A stretch of DNA of 64,000 nucleotides, from NCBI GenBank assembly GCA_022695795.1, contig MU404135.1, positions 62,001 through 126,000 of the forward strand. The letters are read 5' to 3'. How positions within the stretch are numbered: the first letter of the stretch is position 1; the number at the start of each line of letters is the position of its first letter. This DNA is from Biscogniauxia marginata (lineage: Eukaryota > Ascomycota > Sordariomycetes > Xylariales > Xylariaceae). Position numbers and translations under genes: made by a program. Shown piece after piece: positions 35,235 through 46,380 of the stretch. The notes below the pieces were generated by a model. It was not told the origin of the DNA, made no database searches, and saw only the letters and a list, made by a program, of their open reading frames with translations.

Positions 35235-36885
35235 AACCGTGGCCTACGAGCCTTACGAAGACAGTGATAGCAACAGGCTGGAATAGAATGGACTATTTTG
35301 CGTATATAGCGTAACCCAACACCGTCGTTGTCTCCGGTTCGACAAAAGGGTCAACAGAGAAGTCGTGGGCAGGAGGGGTTAGAGAATATATGGGTTGCTG
35401 AGGGTAGCTGCAGTGGCGTCAGCAGAGGTACGGGGCGGCAACAATGTTGAGTCTAGGTACGGATTCAGTAAAGCAATTGACAAGAGCCGGACCCTATGGG
35501 ATTTGGATAGATCCCGTGAGCTACCTATAGCAGCATCGACAGGAAAACGTGGGTTGAAGCAACGAGGCGTTGAATTTTGTCATAGGTGCAATGCGCTAAG
35601 AAAATCTCATAACCCCACGTTCCTGAATCGGAGCTTCACCTCATTTTCTGCTGATCCATTCACCAGCACGAAATTCGTGCATGGAGGGGTAAAGGTACAT
35701 AGGTACATGCTATACTTACCTAAGATACCCACCCAGCCGCCTACACTAGTGGATATTACCTAGGTTGGTACATGTAGGTAGTAGGTAGTACCTACTCATC
35801 TACTCCGTGCTCCGTCTGGTATTCCGTACACTGATAACGGCCGGCACGGAGAACAAAAAACATGGAGTACAGATGTTTCTAGGGCCATCTTGGCATTCAT
35901 TAAACATCGATGGGCCTTCATCTTGAAATTCCATAGTTCCCAAGTTGGCCGCGTGGCCTAGTCTGTACATCCTACCAAACACAGAAGGAATTGGGGGGCT
36001 GTAATACGAAGCCGCGAGATTATGTATGCGCATCACTTCGGAAAACAGGCCTACCTATGTATAGGGGAGCGGCAGCTCAGTCCCGTTTACAGTATAATCA
36101 AAGTATAGGGCAAGTCTAAAGAATAAGTGAGCATGCATTTTTGTGTACCTAGCAATAACCTAAGCTGTGTTGCCCTCCCTTTTTACATGTTATGTAGCGT
36201 ACATTACAGATGTACCTACCTAGGTACTGTGTAGGTCGTATAGGTATGTATGTATGTATCTATTTAGGTACATAGTTTGTACCTATGTGTCTGTTAGGTG
36301 GGTGGTACGGTACCTTATCTCATGGTTTTTAGCGTAAGCAGGCGTCCCTATTCGATGGGGTAGAACCAAAGGGCTGGAATGTTAGGGCGCCATCACCTGT
36401 ACCTATGCAGAGTCGGTTTACGGTAACTGTTGATCCCGTTGTCGACATGGTTTCCTCGGCCTACCGTAAAGAGTGGACCGAATCACAGCTTTGATGCGGG
36501 CATCGTTTGCGATTCCAGGCCAAGAGAGAACACATGTAACACTGCCATCTCGCCAATCCCTCGACAGTCCTGGGAACTGGTCAGCATCTCTTCCAATGCT
36601 GGACCCTTGCCGTACAGCCGGAAACACAAAGCCACAGTGGAGCGTAGGATCATCAAAAACCCCCTGTTGTCTGTCTGTTTCGTCCCTACAACCAACAAGG
36701 AACCACTCTTCATCTTAATGCGACTCGGCGTATTCGATATGATCGCGACGACTCGCCATTCACCAAGTAGCCTGTCGACCGAATAGCTTGCAGAACCTAC
36801 ACTTTTCTGATCGAGTCCTGCAAGTTGTTTGGTTGTCTTGTCTTGTCTTGTCTATGGCCTGTCGCGCACGCTGTATAGAACAGGT
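35235..36885. other. Divergent spacer between HIS1 and the transporter
   Basis: This contains both promoters. The left part is unremarkable; 36200-36320 is dense in TAGGTA/TACCTA words. Open frames at 36418-36786 overlap on both strands and show no recognisable family, so I do not call a gene. Confidence 0.55.
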
Positions 36886-39017
36886 ATGCATCGAACTTCG
36901 GTATCCGTCAATAGCTTCAAGAGCGTTAGAAGCGCCAACAGCGCCAATAGCCGCGATTCACTTGCCCTAAATGTCACCGAGTCCGACGCCGTAGTTCGTG
37001 ACATCGAGTCCACCCCTATAAACGATCCCGAAGACAGCGACGACTCTGACTCCGACGATAATCCCAAAGAAGAGATGCCTAGGTGGTCGGGACAGCCCTC
37101 TATCAAGGGCAGCTCGGAAGCGACGCGCATGGCCTTGCTGACCCTCACCACAATAGGCATTACGTAGGTTGCCAGCAGCTAGTCATTAGACATTCTGAAA
37201 TCTCTTTCTAACTCGATTCCTGGTTCCAGGTTCGTCTGGGGTGTCGAACAGACATGTAAGCACGCGACACTTATCCTCCCTTAGGGAGTTCCGGAACTCG
37301 GAGCTAACGACGACCTCGCCCAGACTGCACACCATACCTCCTTTCCCTTGGCTTGACCAAGAGCAAAACCTCTCTCGTGTGGATTGCTGGACCCCTGTCT
37401 GGGCTGATTGTACAGCCAATTGTTGGCGCAATTGCCGACGAGTCGAGATCTCGATGGGGACGGCGACGACCTTATATCGTAGTAGGATCGGTCATCTCGG
37501 CGATATGTCTACTAACATTAGGATTCACCAAAGAGATCGTCGGAATCTTCTTTACAGACAAGGAAACTGTCCAGACTATGACAATTTTCCTTGCTGTGCT
37601 GGCCATTTATGCTGTCGATTTCTCAATCAATGCCGGTTTGTAGAATCCCGTGCCCTCTGCCACCTGAGGTCTCTCTGACTTGTATGATCACTAGTCATGT
37701 CTGCCGCGAGGAGTCTGGTAGTCGACACACTCCCGATCGAGAAGCAGCAGACCGGGTCTGCTTGGGGTAGGATCCTAAGTCCACTCTCTGGGTGACCATA
37801 CTAATATCAGAGAAAAGGGAGTAGAATGTCAGCCATTGGCCATGGAATCGCGTATGCGACGGGCGCTGTCGATTTGCCCTCGATTTTCGGAACATTCCTA
37901 GGCGACACTCAATTTAAGCAGCTTACCGTCGTCGCCGCTATTGGGCTTATTGTAACGTGCGGCATTACCTCATGGGCTGTGACCGAAAAGACCCTAATCT
38001 CTTCAAAACACGATACGCATAGAGAAGGTGGACGGTTTAAAATTATCCGTCAGATTTGGTCGACGATTGTGCATCTTCCGCCACGCATACGGGCCATCTG
38101 TATGGCTCAGTTTTGGGCCTGGATTGGATGGTTCCCGTTCCTCTTTTACAGCACGACCTGGATTGGTGAGACCTACTTTCGTTACGATGCTCCGCATGAT
38201 GCAAAGGATTCGGGCGATGCGTTGGGAGAAATTGGTCGAGTAGGAAGCGAAGCGTTCATTCTCTATTCCTTGATCACCTTCGCTGGCTCCTGGATCCTGC
38301 CTTTAGTCATCAAGTCTCCCGATGAACAAAATTATACTCAACGGCCCCCCCAGAGCATTAAGGGTGTTGCGGAGAAGTTTAGCAAGTATAAACCCGATCT
38401 CCTGACGGCATGGATGTGGGCACACGCGACGTTTGCCGGTGCTATGTTCTTCGCACCATTTGCAACAAGCTTCAGGGTTTCGACTCTCCTAGTCTGCTTG
38501 TGTGCATTGTAAGTTGGCCTGGCTGTAGTCGTCCTGATATCGAGGCTAACGTGTGTATCCTAGGCCTTGGAACCTTGCGACGTGGGCACCTCCTGCTTTT
38601 CTCGGCGTTGAAGTGAATAGGATGAGTGGCGCGACCGGTGCTGGTGGTGCATACCGTCGGCTGTCGAACGAGTCGGTGGAAATGCGAGAAGCAAATAGGC
38701 CATCCCTTCTGCATCTAGAACATGGGCCTGATGACCATCATGACACGACAAGGTCGGATCCGAGCGGCGAGCTTTCTGGTGTCTATTTCGGTATATTGAA
38801 TATATACACGACTATCCCGCAGTTTATCGGAACAATTCTCAGCACCATCATCTTCAGCATCCTCGAACCAGGCAAGAGCCCTGAGCTCGCTCATGACTCT
38901 CACCCTGACGAGCACCATGGCACCGACGGCCCGAACGCCGTCGCGATATGTCTATTTATCGGCGCTTGCAGTGCGGTCGTGGCGGTCTTCGCGACCAGGA
39001 AGCTGAAATACCTATAG
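36886..39017 (+). CDS. GPH-family sucrose/alpha-glucoside-type transporter
   Basis: Six exons (36886-37163, 37230-37255, 37324-37635, 37695-37766, 37818-38508, 38564-39017) join in phase to give 610 residues. It is a plasma-membrane proton-coupled sugar carrier of the glycoside-pentoside-hexuronide type, with about 12 hydrophobic segments. The N-terminal ~85 residues are hydrophilic, with an acidic run (DSDDSDSDD). The family signature is clear: TFVWGVEQTYCTPYLLSLGL in the first helix region and RWGRRRPY at about 145-152 after GAIADESRS, followed by RSLVVDTLPIEKQQTG. A large Asp/His-rich loop lies in the last third (about residues 480-530), before the final helices. Exon 2 is only 26 nt. The start at 36886 is the first ATG in frame, but an upstream exon cannot be excluded. 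The exact sugar (sucrose, maltose or another) is not readable from sequence. Confidence 0.88.
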
Positions 39018-39800
39018 GCTATCGCTATAGAGTACGTTTTTTCTTACTAAATTATAGAATTAACGGTCCTCGGGATATAGATCAGGTCATCATCGAGTCA
39101 TGAACCTCGGAAGTCAAGTTTTTACGCAAGGCGTTCACCCATCGGCGTGGCGTTCGGAGAGCTGGTTTGGCTAAGGAGTGTGTGTTGCATTAATATTAAC
39201 GCTGTTGATTTTACCTCGTATATTCTTGATGTCGGTCTCGTGCCGTCGTGAAAGTATTTCTTGCCCGTGCATGTCGGTACCGAGGAAGTGTAATTGGTAA
39301 GCGATGGCACTTATGATGTCTGGAGTCTTGGGCTGTTGAACATTGAGTAGATAGGTAGTCTATGATGACAGTACAATATATCTTTCTTTGTCCCCTTTTC
39401 AATACTAGTGGTGAGTATTTAGAAAGAACAGCAACGAGGGGTTTATAAGCTCTTGGGTCATGATGAGGAAAGTATTATCCCGTCTAATCGAATGCAACCC
39501 TGGGAAGTTTCTATTGTAGCGTAAGAACCTACTAAGGTGATCAGGTAAATACCTACCTAGGTATGTATCTCAGGTACCTTGTAGTTCACATGTGAATTTA
39601 ACTTGAAGCTGTTACATAAAAGGTAGCTTTTATGTGGGGCTTATGCAATCAATTGATTCCCCAAACGTTCCCCCGCATTTTCATGGTGGGCTTTCTGTAT
39701 GTGCTTCAGAAATTTATCGAGAATTCCTACAATGGCCAACTTTTCCCTAATCCTCAAGTTCATCATCTTCTATATTAATTACGATTTTAGATCCCACGAA
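39018..39800. other. Spacer between the transporter and SLX9
   Basis: No gene is seen. It holds the transporter 3' region and the SLX9 promoter, with a TACCTACCTAGGTATGTA word near 39551-39568. Confidence 0.6.
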
Positions 39801-40523
39801 ATGGTAAGCTTGGGAACAAATCTATCACCCCAGCAGCTATACTTATGATAATTCTACTCATGAGCTAGTTGCTGACCTTTATTTCTCACTTCGTAGGCCC
39901 CCATAGCGCCCTCGAAGCGGCGCTCTCTCCGGGAGAAGGTCGCTGCGAAGACCAGCACAACACCCCACGCACCGCGCCTGATACCGCGTGTGAGTGCCGC
40001 GACGATCAGCGACTCGTTCATCAACTCGAAGAAAGACAAGCGCCAGATCAAGCACTCATCGTTCGTGTCGCGCATCGAGAAGGCGAACCAGAAGACCCCG
40101 AAGCGCCGGCGACCTGGGAAGAAGCTTGTCACCAACCTCGACTCACTGGCTAGCGCGCTGCCAGACCTGCTAGAAGGCGGCGAGACGGAGGAGGGGCTGC
40201 GTCAGCTCAGGGAGGGTAAGGTGCGGCATAAGAGCATAAAGAGCCGTAAGGGTGCCCTCAAGAAGAAGGAGAGGATCGTCAAGGATGAGGTGGGACGGTT
40301 CGGCGTCAGTCTCGCGAGGCTAAATGCCGTCGGCGCGAGCGATACGGGTGCCGCCGAGATGCAGGTTGAGATGCAGGAGGGAAACGCTGAGGCCAAGGCT
40401 CAGGGTCAGGCTCAATCGCAGACCCCAAGTTCGACTGCTAGCCGGTGGGCGGCTTTGCGAGGGTTCATTTCGGCGACGATGGAACAGAACCCTGCGTTTA
40501 TCGGGAAGCAAGATGGTAAATGA
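39801..40523 (+). CDS. SLX9: Ribosome biogenesis protein SLX9
   Basis: Two exons, 39801-39803 and 39897-40523, encode 209 residues; the first exon is the start codon alone. The 93-nt intron begins GTAAGC, has a GCTGAC branch and ends in a pyrimidine-rich TCGTAG acceptor, so Met is followed by APIAPSKRRSLREKV. The SLX9/FAM207 family signature is the basic stretch ISDSFINSKKDKRQIKHSSF, then a long lysine-rich helix (GKVRHKSIKSRKGALKKKER), then VGRFGVSLARLNA and a C-terminal WAALRGFISATMEQNPAF. In yeast Slx9 acts in pre-40S ribosome maturation, helping cleavage in ITS1 and export. An ATG at 39990 inside exon 2 could start a shorter protein, but it would drop the conserved basic N-terminus. Confidence 0.88.
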
Positions 40524-40918
40524 GGTAGGGGCCAAGCCGGACAACAAATTGACTATGAGTATTAAAACTCGGGTCAGAAAATATGCTACATCGTCATGCA
40601 AGGTGAGGCGTTCTGGACTCGTATCTCGATGGCATTTGCTTATATGAACTCTTATAAGATGGAATTGCCTAGGTTAAGAAGGTCGAAGATACACTACAAA
40701 GCTACAGGCACCGCTGGGTCATTCCATGGGTTGAAGTGCTAGTATTATCCACAGACGTTTAGACGTCTTAAAGGAAAATGAGCTCCCCTCTGAGAACTAC
40801 TACCTTTGAGGAAGTTTGGCTCTCGACCTATATAAGCCGCACAGTAAATTAGAGACCTACGTCCGCAGTCTAACTCGGAATCATAACCGCATCACCGGAT
40901 ACAGATAAGCCGACAGGA
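40524..40918. other. Spacer downstream of SLX9
   Basis: No gene is seen. This is the SLX9 3' region. Confidence 0.6.
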
Positions 40919-41531
40919 TCACAATACTACGAATGCGTTAGCAAAATGCCCTGTGTCTACGTTATATTCCAGACTTACATCAAAGCATCCGATCATGGAA
41001 AAGGGAGCCCATGAATACCGTCGATAAACAGAGACACGTTGAGTCCTCGCTGGCCTGTCCCGTCCGTAGGCCCGGGACCAACCCGTTTCTCGTATCTCGC
41101 CTATTCTATGATCCTTGAGAGCGAACTGCATGCTAACAACCGCAAGGTCGTTGCATGTCACACAGCACGAGATACCAAACATTTAGCAAAATTTCTGCTG
41201 CTGCCGACATATAGCCCATACTGTCGTTAACTAGTAGATCTGTGTTTTCTTTGAGATGCCATAGTCGGAGCCCGGAAATAAAACATTGCTGTCCGAGTCT
41301 GCCTATAGTCACACTGATGCCTTTTAAGTTGATATGCTTAAGAAACACCCGGCGAGCGACGAAATTCATGTATTGGCGGCGCCCGGTGACTAAACATATA
41401 GATTCTCGGAATCTAACCAACTTGGACGCCCCCAGTTGAAGCAGAACAGAATCCGGTCGGGACCGGTGGCTAGCACCGTGTCTTCCGGCAAGCCCACGGT
41501 TCCAAAGCGCGTCGTGACGGTCTCCCAACAC
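40919..41531 (-). pseudogene. Decayed fragment resembling the C-terminal part of a fungal F-box-type protein
   Basis: Two overlapping frames on the minus strand look like pieces of one former protein. The upstream frame (41133-41531) contains GRLGQQCFISGLRLWHL and DSMGYMS. The downstream frame (40919-41182) contains LAVVSMQFALKDHRIGEI and ETGWSRAYG. In that order they resemble the region after the F-box in a large family of fungal F-box-like proteins (a YISGLRF..LGY block, then an F.LA...GI..I block with a Trp). The frame changes between the two blocks, no start, splice structure or N-terminal domain is found, and a long poly-T/poly-G junction lies just upstream. The family guess is from memory of pattern and is weak; a chance frame is possible. 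Confidence 0.3.
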
Positions 41532-44144
41532 ACTCCATGGTAGAGGAAGGTGTATTCGCCGCTGTCACCGTCCCATCACAGCCAGCTAGTACGGGCCATC
41601 GCCGGTGCCATCTCTGCCGAGGCGTCGCGCTCGCTGTCTAACTGTCATCTTGGATCATTCGGTATCATCGATGAACGTAACTCTTTTTTTTTTTTTTTTT
41701 TTTGGGGGGGGGGGGGGTTGGTAGAAAAGGGATAAGATAACCAAATCCATCAGCTTCAACAACTACCCATCGCAAAGCCGCAGAAGAGAAAAGGAAAAGA
41801 ACAAACTGAAAAGAAGAGGACAGATACTTGCTTGAAATTGATGTTATGGATATTTAATAATTTATAAACGCGTTATGCGAGAACTTCGCAAGACAAATAG
41901 TCCATCTAATGTTTGCGCATCAGTCACTTCGAGTTTAATCACCCGAAGCCTGACATCAAGAGTACCCAACACATTGTTTCCTACTAGCAGGACACGTTTT
42001 ATCCCATCTAGATAGCCGATGCGGTTGTTTAAGTATAGATAGATAATATTTTTCAATTTATTTTTAAACCATCAATACCATCAATAGTCACCAAGGACAT
42101 ATCCCCAGGAAAGCACCCGCGACTTCGAATAAGGGGTGGCAGTAGAAGATATAACTAGCTACCTAGAGCATGCGGCCTTCTTATAAAATAAATTAATTTT
42201 CTGGTTTTTTGCTGGTACTCAAAAGCATCAAAAACTCGTCGTCCTAATAATCTACCTCGAGGCTCGAACTCAAAATTCATACTATGCCCCTCACATTCAT
42301 TATGTAGTTACGTCGGTGCCGCAGCCGACCGAATTCACCTGTCCACTCTGTGGGCTACGCCAGAGCTTGTATACTGGCTTTTTAGTTCATCCCTTCTCAT
42401 AGGTACACTTCGCATTACCCACCTGCTATATGAATACATACTAACTCCTGTGTTGTCAAGAGTATACAGCTGTACTTGAATGAGGTACATGTAGGTAAGG
42501 GAGACTTGAGTCTCACTATAGCCGTTCCAAAGAGGGGAAGTCTTCGAGTCGATCATTCAATACATATGTACAGCGTTCGGTAGATCAGTGACTTTAAAAT
42601 AGTTTTTTTAGCGGGGCCAGACGGTACAAGTAGGCCCAGATCGGGGTTTTATCTCCTTACCATCTGCCATTGGAAGGAGGATTCACATGGATGACTTGGA
42701 CGTTTGGTTGCTTGATTTGTGGGGGTGACGTCTCTGTCTGACTATTGATGATGGATGTAGCAGATTCGGTACTCATCCCCGGGGCTCATCCGGTCTAGCC
42801 CTTTTTATTTTTATTTTCCTCTTTTCTCTGCTTTTGCGGTGCAACCAACCATTCCACACAGTTACATTTACCAAGGCACGTAGCAAAAGCGGGAATGACG
42901 AGTTACGTATTGAATGAGGCTGAGCAAAGTCACTACTTACTACAGCAAAGAGAGGACACCAGACCTGAATTTGCATTTGCTACCTCCTCACATTCACACG
43001 TATACATCCACATAGGTATACTTAACTCTGCAGTTGGCTGAATCATTGATGTGCTTTAGGTGGTCGTGGTACCTATCGGAGATATAGCATCTATTGATGC
43101 ACCAAAGGTTTAGGTAGTTACATGCCTACTAACCTAACTCCATGTATGTATATAGGTACCTATAAATATACATAGGGGAGGGATGGATGGGGCAGTCAAG
43201 AATATATTATGGGTACTAAGATAGATACCTAAGGTATGTATAGAAGATACCTCGTTCTTGGTAGTTGTAAAATGTCAGGTCTGTTATGTACCTAGGGTAG
43301 GTAGGTTATTAGAGACAACATCTCTGCCATTCAACGCTACTTGAACGCAATTACGCCCACAGTGGTCAGTGGCTTCCCCTTCCCCCCCAGGAGAGAACCG
43401 AGTTCCCACCCCCGCAATTCTCACTTTCCCATCCCGCCCCAGGATCCCTACAACTGGATTCTTTTTTTCTTCATTCCGTTGTTCCGCTCCTATCCTCTCC
43501 CTCATTATTTACACCTTCAAAATACACAACAGTACTTCACATTACACACAGTCGCCGCACAACAATAGGACGACGGGCTATTGTTCGTTCGTTCGTTCGT
43601 CTCCTTCCTCGTCTCCCTTCCCTCCATCGGAGGGGCTGCCCTCTGGCGACTCCGTCTTGGTGGGTTCTCCGCCGTCGATTGCCGCCTTATTTGCACAGGC
43701 AGTCATTCAATTTTCTCCCTGCATGCATACGCTGCATTCCCACTATCGTACCACCGTCGCCGTCAATACCCTCGGTTTTGGTCTCTAACTAAACTGCCTC
43801 GCCTCAAGGACTAGCTTCTGCCTCTTTGTTGGATAGCCCACCACCACTCAATTCTCTTGGAAGATACCCATAATTTTTCATACCAGCTCTGAATAGTCTC
43901 AACCGCCGCGACAGCTTTCCAGCTCTCTACGTACCAACCCCGTACTCTTGGACCACACGATTGCGACAAGGTCAAGCGCATCTTATCGCCGTCTCAGCGT
44001 GCAATTCCACATACCCCACGGCCTCTCGACTTCACGCCGAGACTTACCCTAACAGCGACGTCAGAATACTGAGCGAATCCCGCAAACCCCCCTCATCCAC
44101 ACCCCTCATCACACTCACAATCATCGCCATCCCCGTCTTCGCCA
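41532..44144. other. Gene-free spacer upstream of the deneddylase
   Basis: No supportable gene. It has a poly-T/poly-G junction at 41683-41717, AT-rich DNA around 41850-42070 and 42180-42210, many TAGGTA words at 43050-43310, and a pyrimidine-rich stretch at 43370-44140 that probably holds the deneddylase promoter and 5' leader. A short open frame at 43961-44158 overlaps the deneddylase start codon in another frame and could act as an upstream ORF if transcribed. Confidence 0.55.
41683..41717. repeat. Poly-T/poly-G homopolymer junction
   Basis: Twenty-one T followed directly by fourteen G. Lengths may be inexact because of sequencing. It lies in non-coding DNA beside the decayed fragment. 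Confidence 0.9.
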
Positions 44145-45134
44145 ATGCCGTTCCGTGAGAGATTCACTCGGCGGCTGAATGATAGCGTGAGCCCCCCTCA
44201 CAGCAGAAGCCCCATTCGCCGACTGCGCTCAAGAAGAAACCAGCTTTCGCCCTCACCTTCGCCCACCCAGCCGTACCTCTCTTGTAAGTCCCCCGAATCC
44301 TCTATGAATGAATTCGAACCGCGCTGACTGGCAAGCTAGACCATGACATTCTCTGTAAGTTGCACTTACGCTCGCATTCTAGGCTTGCCGCAAGACTGAC
44401 ATGTGAATCTCAGTAACCTACGAGGACGTCAAAGCTCTGAAGAATGATTGGCTCACGGACAACGTACGTTTCCCTGTTCCCTACAATTGTGCCTCCCTGC
44501 ATTCGACTAACATGAATTGTCACTTCAGAACATCGCTTTCTGGGAAGAGTTTCTGGAGCGCGAGGTTCTCTCGAAATACCCGCAAGCCCACATCGTCCTC
44601 CTCCGTCCGTCGATGACGTTCCTCTTGATGAAGAACAAGGACACCGAGAGCGTCCGAAGTGCCCTACCCGACTTCCGAAACATCACACACATTTTCCTCC
44701 CGATCAATGACAACAGAAATGTTTCGCAAGCTGAGGGTGGCAGTCATTGGTCCTTACTCCTTGTGAGTATCATAGATGGTGTGGCTTTCCATTACGATTC
44801 ACTCGATGGTGCAAACAATAATGAGGCATGGGATGCGTCTAAGAGGCTATCCAATGTTCTCGGAAAACCCCTGCGGTTTCACTATCTTTCTGAATGCCCC
44901 CAGCAGGAGAATGGAAGCGATTGTGGGGTTTTCGTGTGCATCATCATGCGCCACCTTCTCGTAAAACGCCTCCTGGCCGTCAATGCCGGCGAGAAGATCT
45001 CTATGAGCATGGCGCACAAGGCCATTGACAGCATTGGCGCTCGGAAAGAAATGCTCAAGATTATCGAGAACTTGCGGAAGGAGGGAGAGCGGAGACGTCT
45101 CACACCAAGCAATACGCCGCCGAGAATCGAATAG
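44145..45134 (+). CDS. denA: Nedd8-specific Ulp1-type cysteine protease (DEN1/SENP8)
   Basis: Four exons (44145-44283, 44340-44354, 44414-44463, 44529-45134) encode 269 residues. The protein is a C48-family protease that removes Nedd8 from substrates. The N-terminal ~46 residues are basic and Ser/Pro-rich. The fold starts at YLSYHDILLTYEDVKALKND, followed by WLTDNNIAFWEEFLERE, the DEN1/SENP8 signature, which lacks the long N-terminal extension of the SUMO proteases. The catalytic residues are all present: His about 141 and Trp in GGSHWSLLLV, Asp about 158 in HYDSLDG, Gln about 194 in CPQQENGSDCGVF, and Cys about 200. Exon 2 is only 15 nt; it is required to restore the conserved SYHDILL segment in phase. 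In Aspergillus, DenA works with the COP9 signalosome in asexual development. The C-terminus is Arg/Glu-rich. Confidence 0.92.
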
Positions 45135-46066
45135 TGCTCACGGTCACTTGTTTACACAAACTCGGTGGGATTGGGATCATGTATGCGGGCTGCTCTCTTC
45201 GGACCAGCCGCCGTCTATTCTAATAGCCTCGTTACCTTTCACATCTTTTGGCTCTTATGTCTGCTACGACATCGAACGATTGATGAGCGACTCGAGTATC
45301 TATTTGTATAGAGAGGGAGTGGATATTGGTGCCTGGCAACGGCAGATCTACTGCATAAAGGGGGGTTATGAACGGACAAGTCAGGAGTTCAGAAAGGAAA
45401 GCGATTCATGTGTCTTTTACGTCATCACGATATACATTAAATTAATGGATACCAGCCATATTTTGTTGTGGTTTTTTTAAACCCATATATTCTGCTTACT
45501 TACTATATCGGAGGTGTTGTCTGGGGTGAGCTTGTGCTACTCATGTGGTATCTTTCTGCAGCTTGTGTCACTCTCTAAGGAGTGTACTTCTAATACGGCG
45601 CTTTGAAAGGACGAAGGAGAGTGTCTACCTACTGCCTAGGTACCTGCGGCTATGAAGGAATGCGGCACGGATGAATGTAGGAAGGATATTAGCAGGGACC
45701 TGAACGGGCCGCCATATTTACGACATGTGAGAAAATAAATATCATTACATCATCGGGCAAACTTAGATAAAGTTTCCCTTGACAATTGCATGTGGTTGGC
45801 TACCTTGGATATGTGCCAGCTTGATTCGGTATAGGCGTTTTTTTTAACGTGGGATCTAGCTTGTCTACATAGATCTATAGGTTAGGTAGGTTATGTACTT
45901 ATGTTAACTTACCAGGTATGCTTGTCCAGGTAACCTAGGTAAGTGAGTATATTTTATTTATATTATCTCTGTCGGCTGGGGTCTGGGTATCAGAAGGAAT
46001 GTGTCTGCACAGGACGTAGGTACGGGACTTGGGGGAAATCCTGATAATGAAAATTACCTAGGTGAG

Positions 46067-46096
46067 GAGTGGGAGTGGGAGTGGGAGTGGGAGTGG
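46067..46096 (+). repeat. Five-copy GAGTGG tandem repeat with G-quadruplex potential
   Basis: Five exact GAGTGG units create five GGG tracts spaced by AGT, which is a textbook G-quadruplex pattern on the + strand. It lies in a spacer between two 3' ends. Confidence 0.9.
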
Positions 46097-46268
46097 GAGG
46101 GGAGAGGGGATGGATGAAAACTTATGAGCTACCTATACATACATGTAATAGATAAGGGCGAGTAAAACGGAGGTGCGTTGTGTGGGGGGTTTCTGAGTTT
46201 GATTTAGAGGAGGTCTGTCCATCCCATTTGTATGGGGTTATCTATCTTCTTGTTCTGTAGGTGGCTCC

Positions 46269-46286
46269 TTTTTTTTTTTTTTTTTT
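46269..46286. repeat. Poly-T run
   Basis: Eighteen consecutive T bases in non-coding DNA. Confidence 0.9.
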
Positions 46287-46360
46287 GAAAAGGCAAGGGC
46301 TTAAGGCGAGGCACTCTGTAGGAAAGTAAGGGGAGGAGGTAGGATATACCTAGCCTACAA

Positions 46361-46380
46361 GTGTGTGTGTGTGTGTGTGT
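46361..46380. repeat. GT dinucleotide microsatellite
   Basis: Ten uninterrupted GT units. Confidence 0.95.

Noticed and set aside
36418..36786. Overlapping frames on both strands before the transporter gene
   Set aside because: They overlap in several frames with no family resemblance, and the transporter's conserved start lies downstream.
43961..44158. 65-codon frame just upstream of the deneddylase as a separate gene
   Set aside because: It overlaps the deneddylase start in another frame and has no domain; at most it is an upstream ORF.
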